64,000 nt of DNA from Owenweeksia sp964619125 (GCA_964619125.1 CAZUCA010000009.1:8288-72287), one strand, 5' to 3'; positions 16,045-25,443 are shown, counted from the first letter of the stretch. The notes: a model not told the origin generated them from the sequence alone. Made by a program: numbers and translations.

Positions 16045-17364
16045 CTAAAGTTCAAAATCCAGGTTTACATTCAGTTTCTGGGCAATCTGCCGGTTGAGCT
16101 TTTTGCGCAGCTCGGCGATTTTCACATTGCGCAGGCCGTCATTGGCAAAGGCATACAACAAAAGGGCCTGGGCTTCCTTTTTGGGAATGCCACGTGCCTG
16201 CATATAAAACATGGCATCCTCTTCCAACTGACCTATGGTACAGCCGTGTGAGCATTGCACATCGTCGGCATAAATCTCCAGCTGCGGCTTGGTATCTACC
16301 GAAGCCTTGTCGGTGAGCAATACGTTGTTGTTTTGCTGAAAGGCATTGGTCTTCTGAGCGTGGGGGTGCACCATCACTTTGCCGTTGAACACACCGTGAG
16401 CATTGCCATCGAGAATGGTTTTATAAAGCTCATTACTATAGCAGTTGGCCGGCTTGTGGTCGGCCAGGGTGTGGTGATCCACCGTTTGACCATCACCAAT
16501 TATGGTGATGCCATCCATAAAGGTTTCGGTATGCTCTTCCTTTAAAAAGAAGTTGAGGTTATTGCGGATGAACTTGTTGCCAAAGGAAAAGGTGCCTACC
16601 GATACATAGCTACCGCCAAATTGCTGCACCGAAGTGTTGTCAATCAGCGAAGCCTCATGGTTGTCATTCTGAATTTTGTAGTAATTCAGGCGGGCGTTGC
16701 GCTCGGCAAATACCTCGGTGGCGCTGTTGGTAAGTACCGGCATGGCACTGAGTGACTGATGGCGCTCCACCAGGGTTACCTCGGCATTTTCTTCCACTAC
16801 CACCAGGTTGCGGGGCTGAAACATGGCTTCGTGCTCCTGTTCAGTGGTAAAGAAGATAATTTCCACCGGCTTTTCCACCACCTGATTTTTGCGAATGCGG
16901 ATAAAAGCGCCCTCGCGTGCAAAGGCGGTATTGATAGCGGCCAGGGATTCATTTTGCGGCAAAGCCTTGTTGAAGTACTTTTCGGCCACGTCCGGAAAGC
17001 GGTTCAGCATGGCGCTGAAGGTGCAGATGTCAAATTTCTCGTGGGTGGTTTCGCTCAGCCAGGAGCTGAAGGCACCATCTACGAACACCAGCTTATAGGT
17101 GTCTACATCATTGAGAAAATAGCGCTTTACATCCTTGTAGTCGATGCCGTGCTCACCGTGGTGAAAAATGCGGTAATCGTGCTTGAGAATAGGCTTGAGA
17201 TTGGTGTATTTCCACTCCTCGTCCCGCTTGCTGGGGAAGCCCATTTTTTCGAAGGTCTTAAAAGCTTCCTGCCGCACCCGGTGTACCGGCGTTTTGGCCT
17301 GGCCGTTAAGCTCGTTCTCAAAAACGATAAAGGATGATTCTAATTTATCTTTAAGTTGATCCAC
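16045..17364 (-). CDS. sufD: Fe-S cluster assembly protein SufD
   Basis: This 439-residue protein is the SufB paralog of the SufBCD scaffold. The C-terminal core is typical: GDGQTVDHHTLADH, FNGKVMVHPHAQKTNAFQ, LLTDKASVDTKPQLEIYADDVQCSHG and the end GLRNVKIAELRKKL. The start codon is a GTG at 17364, 23 bp after sufC. Confidence 0.95.
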   Translation of the reverse strand: MDQLKDKLESSFIVFENELNGQAKTPVHRVRQEAFKTFEKMGFPSKRDEEWKYTNLKPILKHDYRIFHHGEHGIDYKDVKRYFLNDVDTYKLVFVDGAFSSWLSETTHEKFDICTFSAMLNRFPDVAEKYFNKALPQNESLAAINTAFAREGAFIRIRKNQVVEKPVEIIFFTTEQEHEAMFQPRNLVVVEENAEVTLVERHQSLSAMPVLTNSATEVFAERNARLNYYKIQNDNHEASLIDNTSVQQFGGSYVSVGTFSFGNKFIRNNLNFFLKEEHTETFMDGITIIGDGQTVDHHTLADHKPANCYSNELYKTILDGNAHGVFNGKVMVHPHAQKTNAFQQNNNVLLTDKASVDTKPQLEIYADDVQCSHGCTIGQLEEDAMFYMQARGIPKKEAQALLLYAFANDGLRNVKIAELRKKLNRQIAQKLNVNLDFEL

Positions 17365-17387
17365 TTCAGCTTAAAATTTTAAGTGAT

Positions 17388-18143
17388 TTAAAGGGCGCTG
17401 GCGTCTTCCTTCAGCCAGTCGTAACCTTTTTCTTCCAGTTCCAGGGCCAGGCTCTTATCGCCTGACTTCACAATCCTGCCATTTTGCAGCACGTGCACAT
17501 AATCAGGGGTAATATAGTTGAGCAGGCGCTGGTAGTGGGTAATAAGCAATACCGCATTGTTCTTGGTTTTGAGCTTATTCACCCCATTGGCTACAATGCG
17601 CAGGGCGTCGATGTCGAGACCGGAGTCGGTTTCGTCAAGAATGGCCAGTTTGGGTTCCAGCATCGCCATCTGGAAGATTTCGTTGCGCTTTTTCTCGCCT
17701 CCTGAAAATCCTTCATTCAGCGAGCGGCTAAGAAAAGACTTGTCCATTTCCAACAGGCTCATCTTCTCGCGCATCTTCTTCAGCATCTCATTGGCCTTCA
17801 TGGGCTCCATCCCTTGCGCCTTACGGGTTTCGTTAATGGCGGTTTTCAGGAAGTTGGTCACCGTAACCCCGGGAATCTCCACCGGGTACTGGAAGGAAAG
17901 GAAAATACCCTTATGAGCACGCTCATCCGGCTCGAGGTCGGACAGGTCCTCACCTTCAAAATCCATATGGCCCTGGGTGATGTCATAGTCTTCGCGCCCG
18001 GCAATTACAGATGACAGGGTACTCTTACCCGATCCATTGGGCCCCATTATAGCGTGCACTTCACCCGGCTTGATCTCCAGGTCAATTCCTTTCAAAATTT
18101 CGTTACCGTCGATCCCGGCATGCAGGTTTGAGATTTTTAACAT
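17388..18143 (-). CDS. sufC: Fe-S cluster assembly ATPase SufC
   Basis: This 251-residue ABC-type ATPase has Walker A GPNGSGKST, Q-loop LSFQYP, signature FSGGEKKR, Walker B AILDETDSGLD and the switch His in LITHYQR. SufC drives conformational change in SufBCD. The ATG at 18143 gives the normal SufC start. A longer reading would begin inside the repeat array at 18149-18179. Only five bases separate that array from the start codon, so any RNA structure formed there would touch the SufC ribosome-binding region. Confidence 0.95.
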   Translation of the reverse strand: MLKISNLHAGIDGNEILKGIDLEIKPGEVHAIMGPNGSGKSTLSSVIAGREDYDITQGHMDFEGEDLSDLEPDERAHKGIFLSFQYPVEIPGVTVTNFLKTAINETRKAQGMEPMKANEMLKKMREKMSLLEMDKSFLSRSLNEGFSGGEKKRNEIFQMAMLEPKLAILDETDSGLDIDALRIVANGVNKLKTKNNAVLLITHYQRLLNYITPDYVHVLQNGRIVKSGDKSLALELEEKGYDWLKEDASAL

Positions 18144-18148
18144 TCTTT

Positions 18149-18179
18149 GGTTCAATGTTTAATGTTCAATGTTTAAAGT
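18149..18179. repeat. left heptamer array bounding the four-helix-bundle gene
   Basis: Plus-strand units GGTTCAAT, GTTTAAT, GTTCAAT, GTTTAAA. The array contains the stop codon of the four-helix-bundle gene and ends five bases before the sufC ATG. It is an imperfect inverted copy of 18599-18629: seven-, six- and six-base matches separated by single mismatches. Confidence 0.75.
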
Positions 18180-18598
18180 GAACTATCATTGCTGTAATCG
18201 GCAGAAGGCTCCATAAATTTCCATCCCTTCTGATCAGATTGACTCAGATAGTTCATCAGCGTGCTAATTCCCCTGCCTAGATTTTCGCAGGCGGTACGCT
18301 GGCTATTTAGTTCTTCTTCATTAATATATCCCCTGTCGTACATCCGGTACAACTGGGAGCGAAACTCTCCGGCCGAGGCCTTGGCGACCGAAAGAAATTG
18401 AATGAACTCCTTATTACCGTTGCGCTCAAAGCCCTCAGCAATATTGTCCATGGCAGAGCCGCTTGATGCATCTGCCTGGTTCTTCAGCTTAAAGTCAAAT
18501 TTCAGCTCGGTGGCTAGTACAACAGTTTGAAACCATCTGCAAATCTCCCTGGCCTGTTGCCAGATTCTGAGATCCTCAAATCGTTCTACTGATGCCAT
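18173..18598 (-). CDS. four-helix bundle protein (S23/23S rRNA intervening-sequence family)
   Basis: This 141-residue protein matches the four-helix bundle family first known from ORFs in 23S rRNA intervening sequences and related to the Avd protein of diversity-generating retroelements. The N-terminal FEDLRIWQQAREIC, the central SAMDNIAEGFERNGNKEFIQFLSVAKASAGEFRSQLYR and the C-terminal NLGRGISTLMNYL are characteristic. The molecular role is unknown. It is not a SUF protein and sits alone between sufB and sufC, bounded by inverted heptamer arrays, which suggests insertion as a cassette. The ATG at 18598 is preferred, because longer readings run into the right-hand array. Confidence 0.88.
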   Translation of the reverse strand: MASVERFEDLRIWQQAREICRWFQTVVLATELKFDFKLKNQADASSGSAMDNIAEGFERNGNKEFIQFLSVAKASAGEFRSQLYRMYDRGYINEEELNSQRTACENLGRGISTLMNYLSQSDQKGWKFMEPSADYSNDSSL

Positions 18599-18629
18599 AC
18601 CTTGAGCTTTGAACTTTAAACCTTGAACC
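18599..18629. repeat. right heptamer array bounding the four-helix-bundle gene
   Basis: On the minus strand this reads GGTTCAAG, GTTTAAA, GTTCAAA, GCTCAAG. It begins seven bases after the sufB stop and ends at the four-helix-bundle ATG. It is the inverted partner of 18149-18179. Confidence 0.75.
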
Positions 18630-18636
18630 ACTTACT

Positions 18637-20079
18637 CTATCCTACCGATCCCTCTAAACTGATGGCCAATAGCTTTTGGGCTTCCACCGCAAATTCCATT
18701 GGCAGCTGGTTAAGAACGTCCTTGCAGTATCCGTTTACGATCAGGGCAATGGCTTCCTCCTCGCCGATACCGCGTTGATTGCAGTAAAAAATCTGGTCTT
18801 CGCCAATTTTGCTGGTGGTGGCTTCGTGCTCCACCATGGCTGATTTGTTTTTGGTTTCGATGTAGGGAAAGGTGTGGGAGCCGCAGCTGCTGCCCATCAG
18901 CAGGGAGTCGCACTGCGAGAAGTTGCGCGCATTTTCGGCGCGGGGACCAATCCTTACCAGGCCACGGTAGCTACCGTTACTCTTACCGGCGCAGATACCC
19001 TTACTAATAATGGTACTCTTGGTGTTCTTGCCCAGGTGAATCATTTTAGTACCGGTGTCGGCCTGCTGGTAATTGTTGGTTACAGCCACCGAATAAAACT
19101 CACCGATGGAGTTTTCACCTTTCAGAATGCAGCTGGGGTATTTCCAGGTTACCGCGGAGCCGGTTTCCACCTGGGTCCAGCTGATCTTGGCATTGCGCTC
19201 GCAAATACCGCGCTTGGTTACGAAGTTGAAAACCCCGCCCTTGCCGTTTTTATCACCGGGATACCAGTTTTGTACGGTTGAATACTTGATTTCGGCATCG
19301 TCGAGGGCTACCAGCTCCACCACGGCAGCGTGCAGTTGATTTTCGTCGCGGGTAGGGGCGGTACAACCTTCCAGGTAGCTTACGTAGCTGCCCTCATCGG
19401 CCACCACCAGGGTGCGCTCAAACTGGCCGGTTCCGGCTTCGTTAATACGGAAATAGGTGCTGAGCTCCATCGGGCAGCGTACCCCTTTTGGGATGTAGCA
19501 AAAAGAACCATCGGTAAATACCGCCGAGTTGAGGGCCGCGTAGTAATTATCAGTTTTGGGAACCACTGTACCCAGGTACTTGCGCACCAGCTCCGGGTGT
19601 TCCTGAATGGCTTCTGAGATAGAGCAGAAAATAATGCCTTTCTCGGCCAGGGCCTTCTTAAAAGTGGTTTTCACTGAAACCGAGTCTACCACCACGTCCA
19701 TAGCCACGCCGGTAAGTCGCTTTTGCTCTTCCACCGAAATTCCAAGTTTTTTGAAAGTGTCCAGCAGCTCGGGATCCACCTCATCGAGGCTGTCGAGCTG
19801 TTTCTTTTGCTTGGGAGCGGAGTAATAGGAGATGGCCTGCAGATCGGGCTCGGGGTAGGTGACATTAGGCCACTTGGGCTCGGTCATTTTCTGAAACTGT
19901 CGAAAGGCCTCCAGTCGCCATTCAGTGAGCCACTCCGGTTCATTCTTCTTGGCCGAGATAAAACGGATGGTCTCCTCATTTAGCCCGGGAGGGGCTTTGT
20001 CTGCTTCAATATTGGTGTAGAAGCCATATTTATATTCCGATCCGGTTACTTCTTCCAGTAACTGCTCTTCGCTCTTCAT
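18637..20079 (-). CDS. sufB: Fe-S cluster assembly protein SufB
   Basis: This 480-residue scaffold subunit has the typical core: RCPMELSTYFRIN, SYVSYLEGCTAPTRDENQLHAAVVELVA, STVQNWYPGD, SQCDSLLMGSSCGSHTFPY and the C-terminal EEAIALIVNGYC. It is full length for the family. It is separated from sufA by 17 bp. Downstream, sufC is displaced by the four-helix-bundle cassette. Confidence 0.96.
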   Translation of the reverse strand: MKSEEQLLEEVTGSEYKYGFYTNIEADKAPPGLNEETIRFISAKKNEPEWLTEWRLEAFRQFQKMTEPKWPNVTYPEPDLQAISYYSAPKQKKQLDSLDEVDPELLDTFKKLGISVEEQKRLTGVAMDVVVDSVSVKTTFKKALAEKGIIFCSISEAIQEHPELVRKYLGTVVPKTDNYYAALNSAVFTDGSFCYIPKGVRCPMELSTYFRINEAGTGQFERTLVVADEGSYVSYLEGCTAPTRDENQLHAAVVELVALDDAEIKYSTVQNWYPGDKNGKGGVFNFVTKRGICERNAKISWTQVETGSAVTWKYPSCILKGENSIGEFYSVAVTNNYQQADTGTKMIHLGKNTKSTIISKGICAGKSNGSYRGLVRIGPRAENARNFSQCDSLLMGSSCGSHTFPYIETKNKSAMVEHEATTSKIGEDQIFYCNQRGIGEEEAIALIVNGYCKDVLNQLPMEFAVEAQKLLAISLEGSVG

Positions 20080-20096
20080 AAAGTCGTATTAGGGAA

Positions 20097-20426
20097 TTAT
20101 ACCGCAAAGCTCTCACCACAGCCACAGGTGCGGGAAGCATTGGGGTTATTAAAACTAAATCCTTTGCCATTGAGGCCTCCCTGGTATTCGAGGGTGGTCC
20201 CTACCAGATACAGAAAGCTGCGCTTATCCACTAAAATGCGTACACCGCTATCCTCAAACATCTTATCGGTCTCCTTCATATTGGTATCCACGTCGAGATT
20301 GTACGACAAGCCGCTACAGCCTCCGCTGGTCACGCCTACACGGATGTACGACTCAGCGAGCTGATGGCCTTCCTCTTGCAGCAGGGCCTCCAGTTTCTTT
20401 CGCGCTGATTCAGAAACCTTTATCAT
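20097..20426 (-). CDS. sufA: HesB/IscA/SufA family Fe-S carrier
   Basis: This 109-residue A-type carrier has the three conserved cysteines, in TSGGCSGL and the C-terminal CGCGESF. It hands assembled clusters from SufBCD to apoproteins. It is the first gene of the operon, with a promoter box at 20454-20461. Confidence 0.93.
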   Translation of the reverse strand: MIKVSESARKKLEALLQEEGHQLAESYIRVGVTSGGCSGLSYNLDVDTNMKETDKMFEDSGVRILVDKRSFLYLVGTTLEYQGGLNGKGFSFNNPNASRTCGCGESFAV

Positions 20427-20453
20427 CTTATTTGGAATTAATTTAAATTAATG

Positions 20454-20461
20454 CAAAGGTA
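20454..20461 (-). promoter_or_regulatory. -7 box of the suf operon
   Basis: The minus strand reads TACCTTTG, an exact TAnnTTTG match, 27 bases upstream of the sufA ATG. The -33 region has only a T-run. The 191-bp gap to 20618 shows no obvious operator palindrome. Confidence 0.5.
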
Positions 20462-20617
20462 TGAAAGAAAGAGCATCCTGAAAATCCGGAGAAAAATATC
20501 CTGATATACCTATAGCAGCCCTTTATAAGTTCGCTGTCTTCCCCTTAAAAAACTACGGGTACAACGGCTCGGGGAATAGTTATATTTTTGGCTAGACCAA
20601 CCCCATAACCTATAATT

Positions 20618-23600
20618 TTGAAGGCGATTGGCGCTCAAATTTTTTTAGCTGTACTGCTGCTGGCCGGTTGGGGCCTCAGCGCCCAGCCCTGTAAGCCCCA
20701 GGTAAACTGGAGCGATACCATTGCCTTCTGCCAGGGTAATGCCCTTACTCTTTCGGCCTATAATCCCAATTGCAACTATCTCTGGAATACGGGCGCCTCC
20801 ACCGCCAGCATCACCATTACCACCTCCGGTACTTATTGGGTGTCGGTAACCAATAACTGTGGCAATACCCGTGATACCGTGTATGTGCACGTACAGCAGC
20901 CCCTCTTTCCCAACCTGGGGAATGACCGGGTGCTTTGCAGTGGCAGCAACCCTATTCTTAGCGTAGCCAGCCTGATTGAAACCAGCTACCTGTGGCAGGA
21001 CGGGAGTACAAACAATACCTGCCCGGTGACTGCTTCAGGGCAATACCACGTTGCGGTTACTAATTCATGTGGCACTTTCAGGGATACAGTAAATATCAGC
21101 TACCTTCCCACACCGGCAGTTGATTTAGGCCCTGATGTTAATTACTGTAGTCCCTTCGCTAAAACACTAAGTGTAAACCCGGCCCTGGCGGGTAATGTAA
21201 GCTGGAGCAACGGTTCTAATGCCACTGCCATTACGGTAAGCAGCCCCGGCATCTATTGGGTTCAGGCCAGCAACAACTGCGGCAGCGATCGCGATACCGT
21301 GCAAATAAGCTACCAGCAAGGAAATCTTCTTGACATCGGTGATACAGCCTATAAGTGCATAAACGGTTTTGCCACCCTCCATAGTAATATTAGTGGGGGT
21401 AGTTATCAATGGAGCACGGGTGCCAGTACCGCCAGTATTTCGGTAGGCCAAACCGGCACCTACTGGTTAAAATATACGGACTCATGCGGCGTCTATTACG
21501 ATTCGGTAGAGGTGGTGGTGGCGCCTGCCGCTGTGGCCGACCTGGGCCCTGACCGCCAGATTTGTAACAACCGGGGCCTGATCTTACAGGCCGGCAATCC
21601 GGGCAGTTCCTACCAGTGGAGCAATGGCAGTAGCGGGCCATTTATCACCGTTAGCGACAGTGGCTTTGTGTGGCTGGGAGTAAATAATGGCTGTGGCTGG
21701 GACTATGATACTATTGAGATTAGTCTCAAGCCTTTTCCCGATCCCGATATTGACGACACGGTATACTACTGCCTGGGCCAGAGTGTGCAGGTGGATGCAG
21801 GTGACTGGGGCCCGCAGAGCAGCTACCTTTGGAGCAATGGTTCCACTTCGCGGCGCCGCAATTTCAGTAGCGATGGCAGTCATTGGGTGCGGGTGGCCAA
21901 TGACTGTGACACAGTGGTCAAAAACTTTTATACCAAAGGAGTTGCCAATAACTACTCGCTGGATCTGGGTAATGACACGGTGGTTTGCGCTACCGAGTTG
22001 CAGTTAAAGGCCGGCCTTCCTGCCAATGTATTTGACTTCTTGTGGAGCAACGGTTCCGACAAAAACAACATTAAGGTCACCGCCTCGGGCAGCTATTGGC
22101 TGGAGGCCAGCGGGCCATGCGGCACCCTTTACGACACTATTGAGATAATTATTCAAAGAGCGCCGGGCATTATTCCCAACCCTAATCTCAGTTTATGCCA
22201 GGGAGACAGCCTTATCATTTCCGCTCCCTATGTTGACTTCACCCATTACCTCTGGAGTACCGGTGATACCACCCACGAAATCACGGTTAAACAAAGTGGG
22301 TTTTACTACCTCATGAGCTATAATACCTGCGACACCCTGTTTGATACGGTGCAGGTTACAATGGCCAACGCCATTAATGTGGACCTGGGCCCTGACACCA
22401 GTTTTTGTGAACCTTATATCTATTACCTCGACATGAGCAATAAGGGGGCCGACTCCACCCGCTGGAGCACCGGTTCACGCAATGGCGGTCTGCCGGTATC
22501 GAAAAGTGGCACCTATTGGGTTACTCTTTACAATGCTTGTGGTGCCTTTAGCGATACGGTTAACATCACCGTAAACCCCTTGCCCAAGCCCAAACTAAAA
22601 AGTAAGGTGATTTGCGCTGGCAGTAGTGTAACCCTTGATGCGGGCCAACCCAATGTGCAGTCGTACCAGTGGAACACCGGCGCCACCGGTGCCAGCATTG
22701 TGGCGAGCCAGGATGGTTGGTACGTAGTGTCGATGTCCAATGGCTGTGGCACCGTAAAAGACTCCTGCTATCTAAGGGTTGATCAACCTTTGCAGCCCAT
22801 TAATTTGGGTAACGACACTATCTTTTGCCAGGGCACATTGTTGCTCGATCCGGGTTATGTGGCCCATGCCAATTACCGCTGGCAGAATGGTTCCACCAGC
22901 CAAAAGTTATTGGTGACCAAAAGCGGAGGCTATAAGGTAACTGTAAGCAACGTCTGCAATACCGTGAGTGATAGCATTTATATCCTCATCACCGGGCCGC
23001 CTAAGCTGGTACTGGGTACTACCATTAAATTTTGTGGTGGCAGCACCCTTTATCTTAATGCCCAAAATCCCGGCAGCAGTTATTTGTGGAATACCGGTGA
23101 TACCACTCAGAGCATCCCCATCAGCACCTCGGGCCGCTATTGGGTAACCATGGAAAATCCCTGCGGGCGACTTACCGACACGGTAGATGTGGAGGTTGAC
23201 TTTCCCTTGCTCAATCTTGACCTGGGCCCTGACACCCTGATATGCCAGGGAATATTTCTCACCCTTGAAACCCAGTATAGCGGCGTGGATTATTTGTGGA
23301 ATACCGGGGCTAAAACTGAGAAAATCACGGTAGATACCACCGGCTTATATTGGGTGAGGGTGAAAAACACCTGTGGCGAATGGTACGATTCCATCTTTGT
23401 TAAGGTTCAGGGCATGCCGGTGTTTGACCTGGGAGGGACCGGCTATCTCTGTAATATCGATGGCAAACTCACCATTGAAGGTCCGCCGGGCATGAAAAGT
23501 TACCACTGGAGTACCGGGCAGCAGGGTCGAAAAATCACGGTGGAGGATCCGGGCGACTTCTGGCTGGTGGTGTCCAATGAGTGTTTTCAATTTGCCGACA

Positions 23601-24325
23601 CCCTTACGGTAATAGGTGAAGACCCCATTGCCCTTGATCTGGGTGCCGACACCGTGGTGTGTAATGGTAAACCATTGCTGCTCAATCCTGGTAATTACTC
23701 TTACCCCATGCGCTGGCAGGATGGTAAAATTGCCCCGCAAAGGGAGGTGAGCCAAAGTGGTCTATACTGGGTGGCGGCGAGCAACTCCTGTGGCAGCGAC
23801 TTCGATACCATTGAGGTGGTCTTTACTGACCCCATTCCTGAGGGAATTTTCGACACCCTGGCCTGCAAGGGCGAGGAGACCTATTTTGATTTCCACGGAC
23901 CGGGCGTTTCGGTGCTTTGGTTTGATGGTAATACGGCGCCGGCACGGAGCTTTAAGGAGGAGGGAATTTACAGCCTCAGCATAAGCAATCCCTGTGGTGT
24001 TTTTAACCGTCAGATATTTTTGACGCAGGGCAATTGTGAGTGCCCGGTGCATATCCCCAATGCTTTTACTCCTGATGGTGATGGCCTCAATGATAAGTTC
24101 CGCATCGGTTACGATTGCCGCTTCGCAAGCTATAGCATCCAGATTTTTGATCGCTGGGGCAAGCTGCTTTATGAAGGGAGCGATTACGACGATGGCTGGG
24201 ACGGCATGATAGGAAAAAGGCCGGCGGCGGTGGGGGTGTATAATTACCGCGTGCAATATCAGTGGTTGGTAAAGGGGGTGCCTCGTGAAAATGAGCAAAG
24301 GGGAACGGTCACCCTGGTCCGTTAG
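20618..24325 (+). CDS. large repetitive secreted protein with a gliding-motility/T9SS C-terminal domain
   Basis: This 1235-residue protein has a signal peptide (1-23, ending GLSAQ). By eye it contains 16 repeats of about 65-80 residues, each with a core like YLWNTGASTASI, then SGTYWV and NNCGxxxDTV, and usually opening with DLGxDTxxC. These resemble Ig/PKD-like surface repeats, and the paired Cys suggest a disulfide in many units. The last 90 residues (HIPNAFTPDGDGLND, FDRWGKLLYEG, DDGWDG, GVYNYRV) are the gliding-motility-associated C-terminal domain that directs type IX secretion (type B). It is therefore probably a surface adhesin or matrix protein. The start is TTG at 20618; no ATG fits the signal peptide. 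Confidence 0.88.
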   Translation: MKAIGAQIFLAVLLLAGWGLSAQPCKPQVNWSDTIAFCQGNALTLSAYNPNCNYLWNTGASTASITITTSGTYWVSVTNNCGNTRDTVYVHVQQPLFPNLGNDRVLCSGSNPILSVASLIETSYLWQDGSTNNTCPVTASGQYHVAVTNSCGTFRDTVNISYLPTPAVDLGPDVNYCSPFAKTLSVNPALAGNVSWSNGSNATAITVSSPGIYWVQASNNCGSDRDTVQISYQQGNLLDIGDTAYKCINGFATLHSNISGGSYQWSTGASTASISVGQTGTYWLKYTDSCGVYYDSVEVVVAPAAVADLGPDRQICNNRGLILQAGNPGSSYQWSNGSSGPFITVSDSGFVWLGVNNGCGWDYDTIEISLKPFPDPDIDDTVYYCLGQSVQVDAGDWGPQSSYLWSNGSTSRRRNFSSDGSHWVRVANDCDTVVKNFYTKGVANNYSLDLGNDTVVCATELQLKAGLPANVFDFLWSNGSDKNNIKVTASGSYWLEASGPCGTLYDTIEIIIQRAPGIIPNPNLSLCQGDSLIISAPYVDFTHYLWSTGDTTHEITVKQSGFYYLMSYNTCDTLFDTVQVTMANAINVDLGPDTSFCEPYIYYLDMSNKGADSTRWSTGSRNGGLPVSKSGTYWVTLYNACGAFSDTVNITVNPLPKPKLKSKVICAGSSVTLDAGQPNVQSYQWNTGATGASIVASQDGWYVVSMSNGCGTVKDSCYLRVDQPLQPINLGNDTIFCQGTLLLDPGYVAHANYRWQNGSTSQKLLVTKSGGYKVTVSNVCNTVSDSIYILITGPPKLVLGTTIKFCGGSTLYLNAQNPGSSYLWNTGDTTQSIPISTSGRYWVTMENPCGRLTDTVDVEVDFPLLNLDLGPDTLICQGIFLTLETQYSGVDYLWNTGAKTEKITVDTTGLYWVRVKNTCGEWYDSIFVKVQGMPVFDLGGTGYLCNIDGKLTIEGPPGMKSYHWSTGQQGRKITVEDPGDFWLVVSNECFQFADTLTVIGEDPIALDLGADTVVCNGKPLLLNPGNYSYPMRWQDGKIAPQREVSQSGLYWVAASNSCGSDFDTIEVVFTDPIPEGIFDTLACKGEETYFDFHGPGVSVLWFDGNTAPARSFKEEGIYSLSISNPCGVFNRQIFLTQGNCECPVHIPNAFTPDGDGLNDKFRIGYDCRFASYSIQIFDRWGKLLYEGSDYDDGWDGMIGKRPAAVGVYNYRVQYQWLVKGVPRENEQRGTVTLVR

Positions 24326-24372
24326 TAGCAGGCCTGCTTTAAAAGTGTCGCTGTAGGCGCTGGCAGGTTTTG

Positions 24373-24380
24373 TAATTTTG
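24373..24380 (+). promoter_or_regulatory. -7 box immediately upstream of thiL
   Basis: TAATTTTG is an exact TAnnTTTG match ending only four bases before the thiL ATG at 24385, so the transcript would be leaderless or nearly so. It could also be chance. Confidence 0.35.
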
Positions 24381-24384
24381 CCAC

Positions 24385-25443
24385 ATGGCAGATCAAAAGC
24401 AGGAACAATTTACTTCCATCGATAAACTGGGTGAGTTTGGACTTATCCGGCATCTTACTGAAAACTTTCCCCTTCGCAATGCTTCATCCATAAAAGGTAT
24501 TGGTGATGATTGTGCGGTGCTGGAGTACCTCGACAAGCACAGCGTGGTGACCTCTGATATGCTGGTGGAAGGGGTGCATTTTGACCTAACCTATATGCCG
24601 CCTCGTCACCTGGGTTATAAGGCCGCTATCGTAAACCTGTCTGACGTGTACGCCATGAATGCAGTACCCAAACAGATCCTGGTCAATATCGCCGTCTCAA
24701 ACCGCTTTGGACTTGAATTTCTCGATGAGCTTTATGCCGGCATACGTACCGCTTGTGATATGTATGATGTGGACCTGGTGGGTGGTGATACCACTTCCTC
24801 CTACTCGGGCCTGATGATCAGTATTACCGCCATTGGAGAAGCGGAAGAAAAGGAGATCGTTTACCGGAACGGAGCCAAGGCCACAGACCTTATTGTGGTA
24901 TCGGGTGACCTTGGTGGTGCCTATATGGGCTTGCAATTGCTGGAGCGTGAAAAGGAGGTTTTTAAAGCCAACCCTGATATGCAGCCCCAGTTGCAGGGCA
25001 ACGAGTATGTATTGGGTCGCCAGCTGAAGCCGGAAGCACGGCGCGATATTGTTGAATTACTGGCGGAGCTGGAAGTAAAGCCTACCGCTATGATCGACAT
25101 TTCCGATGGCTTGAGTTCGGAAATTATCCATCTCTGCAAAGGCAGCAAAACCGGTGCCCGCTTGCTGGAAGAAAAAATTCCCATCGATCCGACCGTATAT
25201 AAGCTTTGTGAGGAGTTCAACCTCACTACCACCACTGTGGCACTTAATGGAGGAGAGGATTATGAATTGCTCTTTACCATGGATGTGAAAGACCACGAAA
25301 AGATTAAGGCCAATCCTAACCTCAGTGTAATTGGCTATATGACCGAAGAACAGGAGGGCATGAACCTGCTTACCCGCGATGATAAGCTGATGCCCCTGAC
25401 TGCCCAGGGCTGGGATGCGCTGCTGGCCAAAGAGCAGGGTTAG
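24385..25443 (+). CDS. thiL: thiamine-monophosphate kinase
   Basis: This 352-residue ATP-dependent kinase makes thiamine diphosphate from thiamine monophosphate. The family signature GIGDDCAVL is at about residue 38, followed by SDMLVEGVHFDL, GYKAAIVNLSDVYAM, LVGGDTTSS and IDISDGLSSEI, and the late LNGGEDYELLF. It is full length. No other thiamine gene is nearby. Confidence 0.94.
   Translation: MADQKQEQFTSIDKLGEFGLIRHLTENFPLRNASSIKGIGDDCAVLEYLDKHSVVTSDMLVEGVHFDLTYMPPRHLGYKAAIVNLSDVYAMNAVPKQILVNIAVSNRFGLEFLDELYAGIRTACDMYDVDLVGGDTTSSYSGLMISITAIGEAEEKEIVYRNGAKATDLIVVSGDLGGAYMGLQLLEREKEVFKANPDMQPQLQGNEYVLGRQLKPEARRDIVELLAELEVKPTAMIDISDGLSSEIIHLCKGSKTGARLLEEKIPIDPTVYKLCEEFNLTTTTVALNGGEDYELLFTMDVKDHEKIKANPNLSVIGYMTEEQEGMNLLTRDDKLMPLTAQGWDALLAKEQG

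Noticed and set aside
18149..18629. Diversity-generating retroelement, suggested by the Avd-like four-helix-bundle protein
   Set aside because: No reverse transcriptase, template repeat or variable gene was seen in the window, so only the family resemblance remains.
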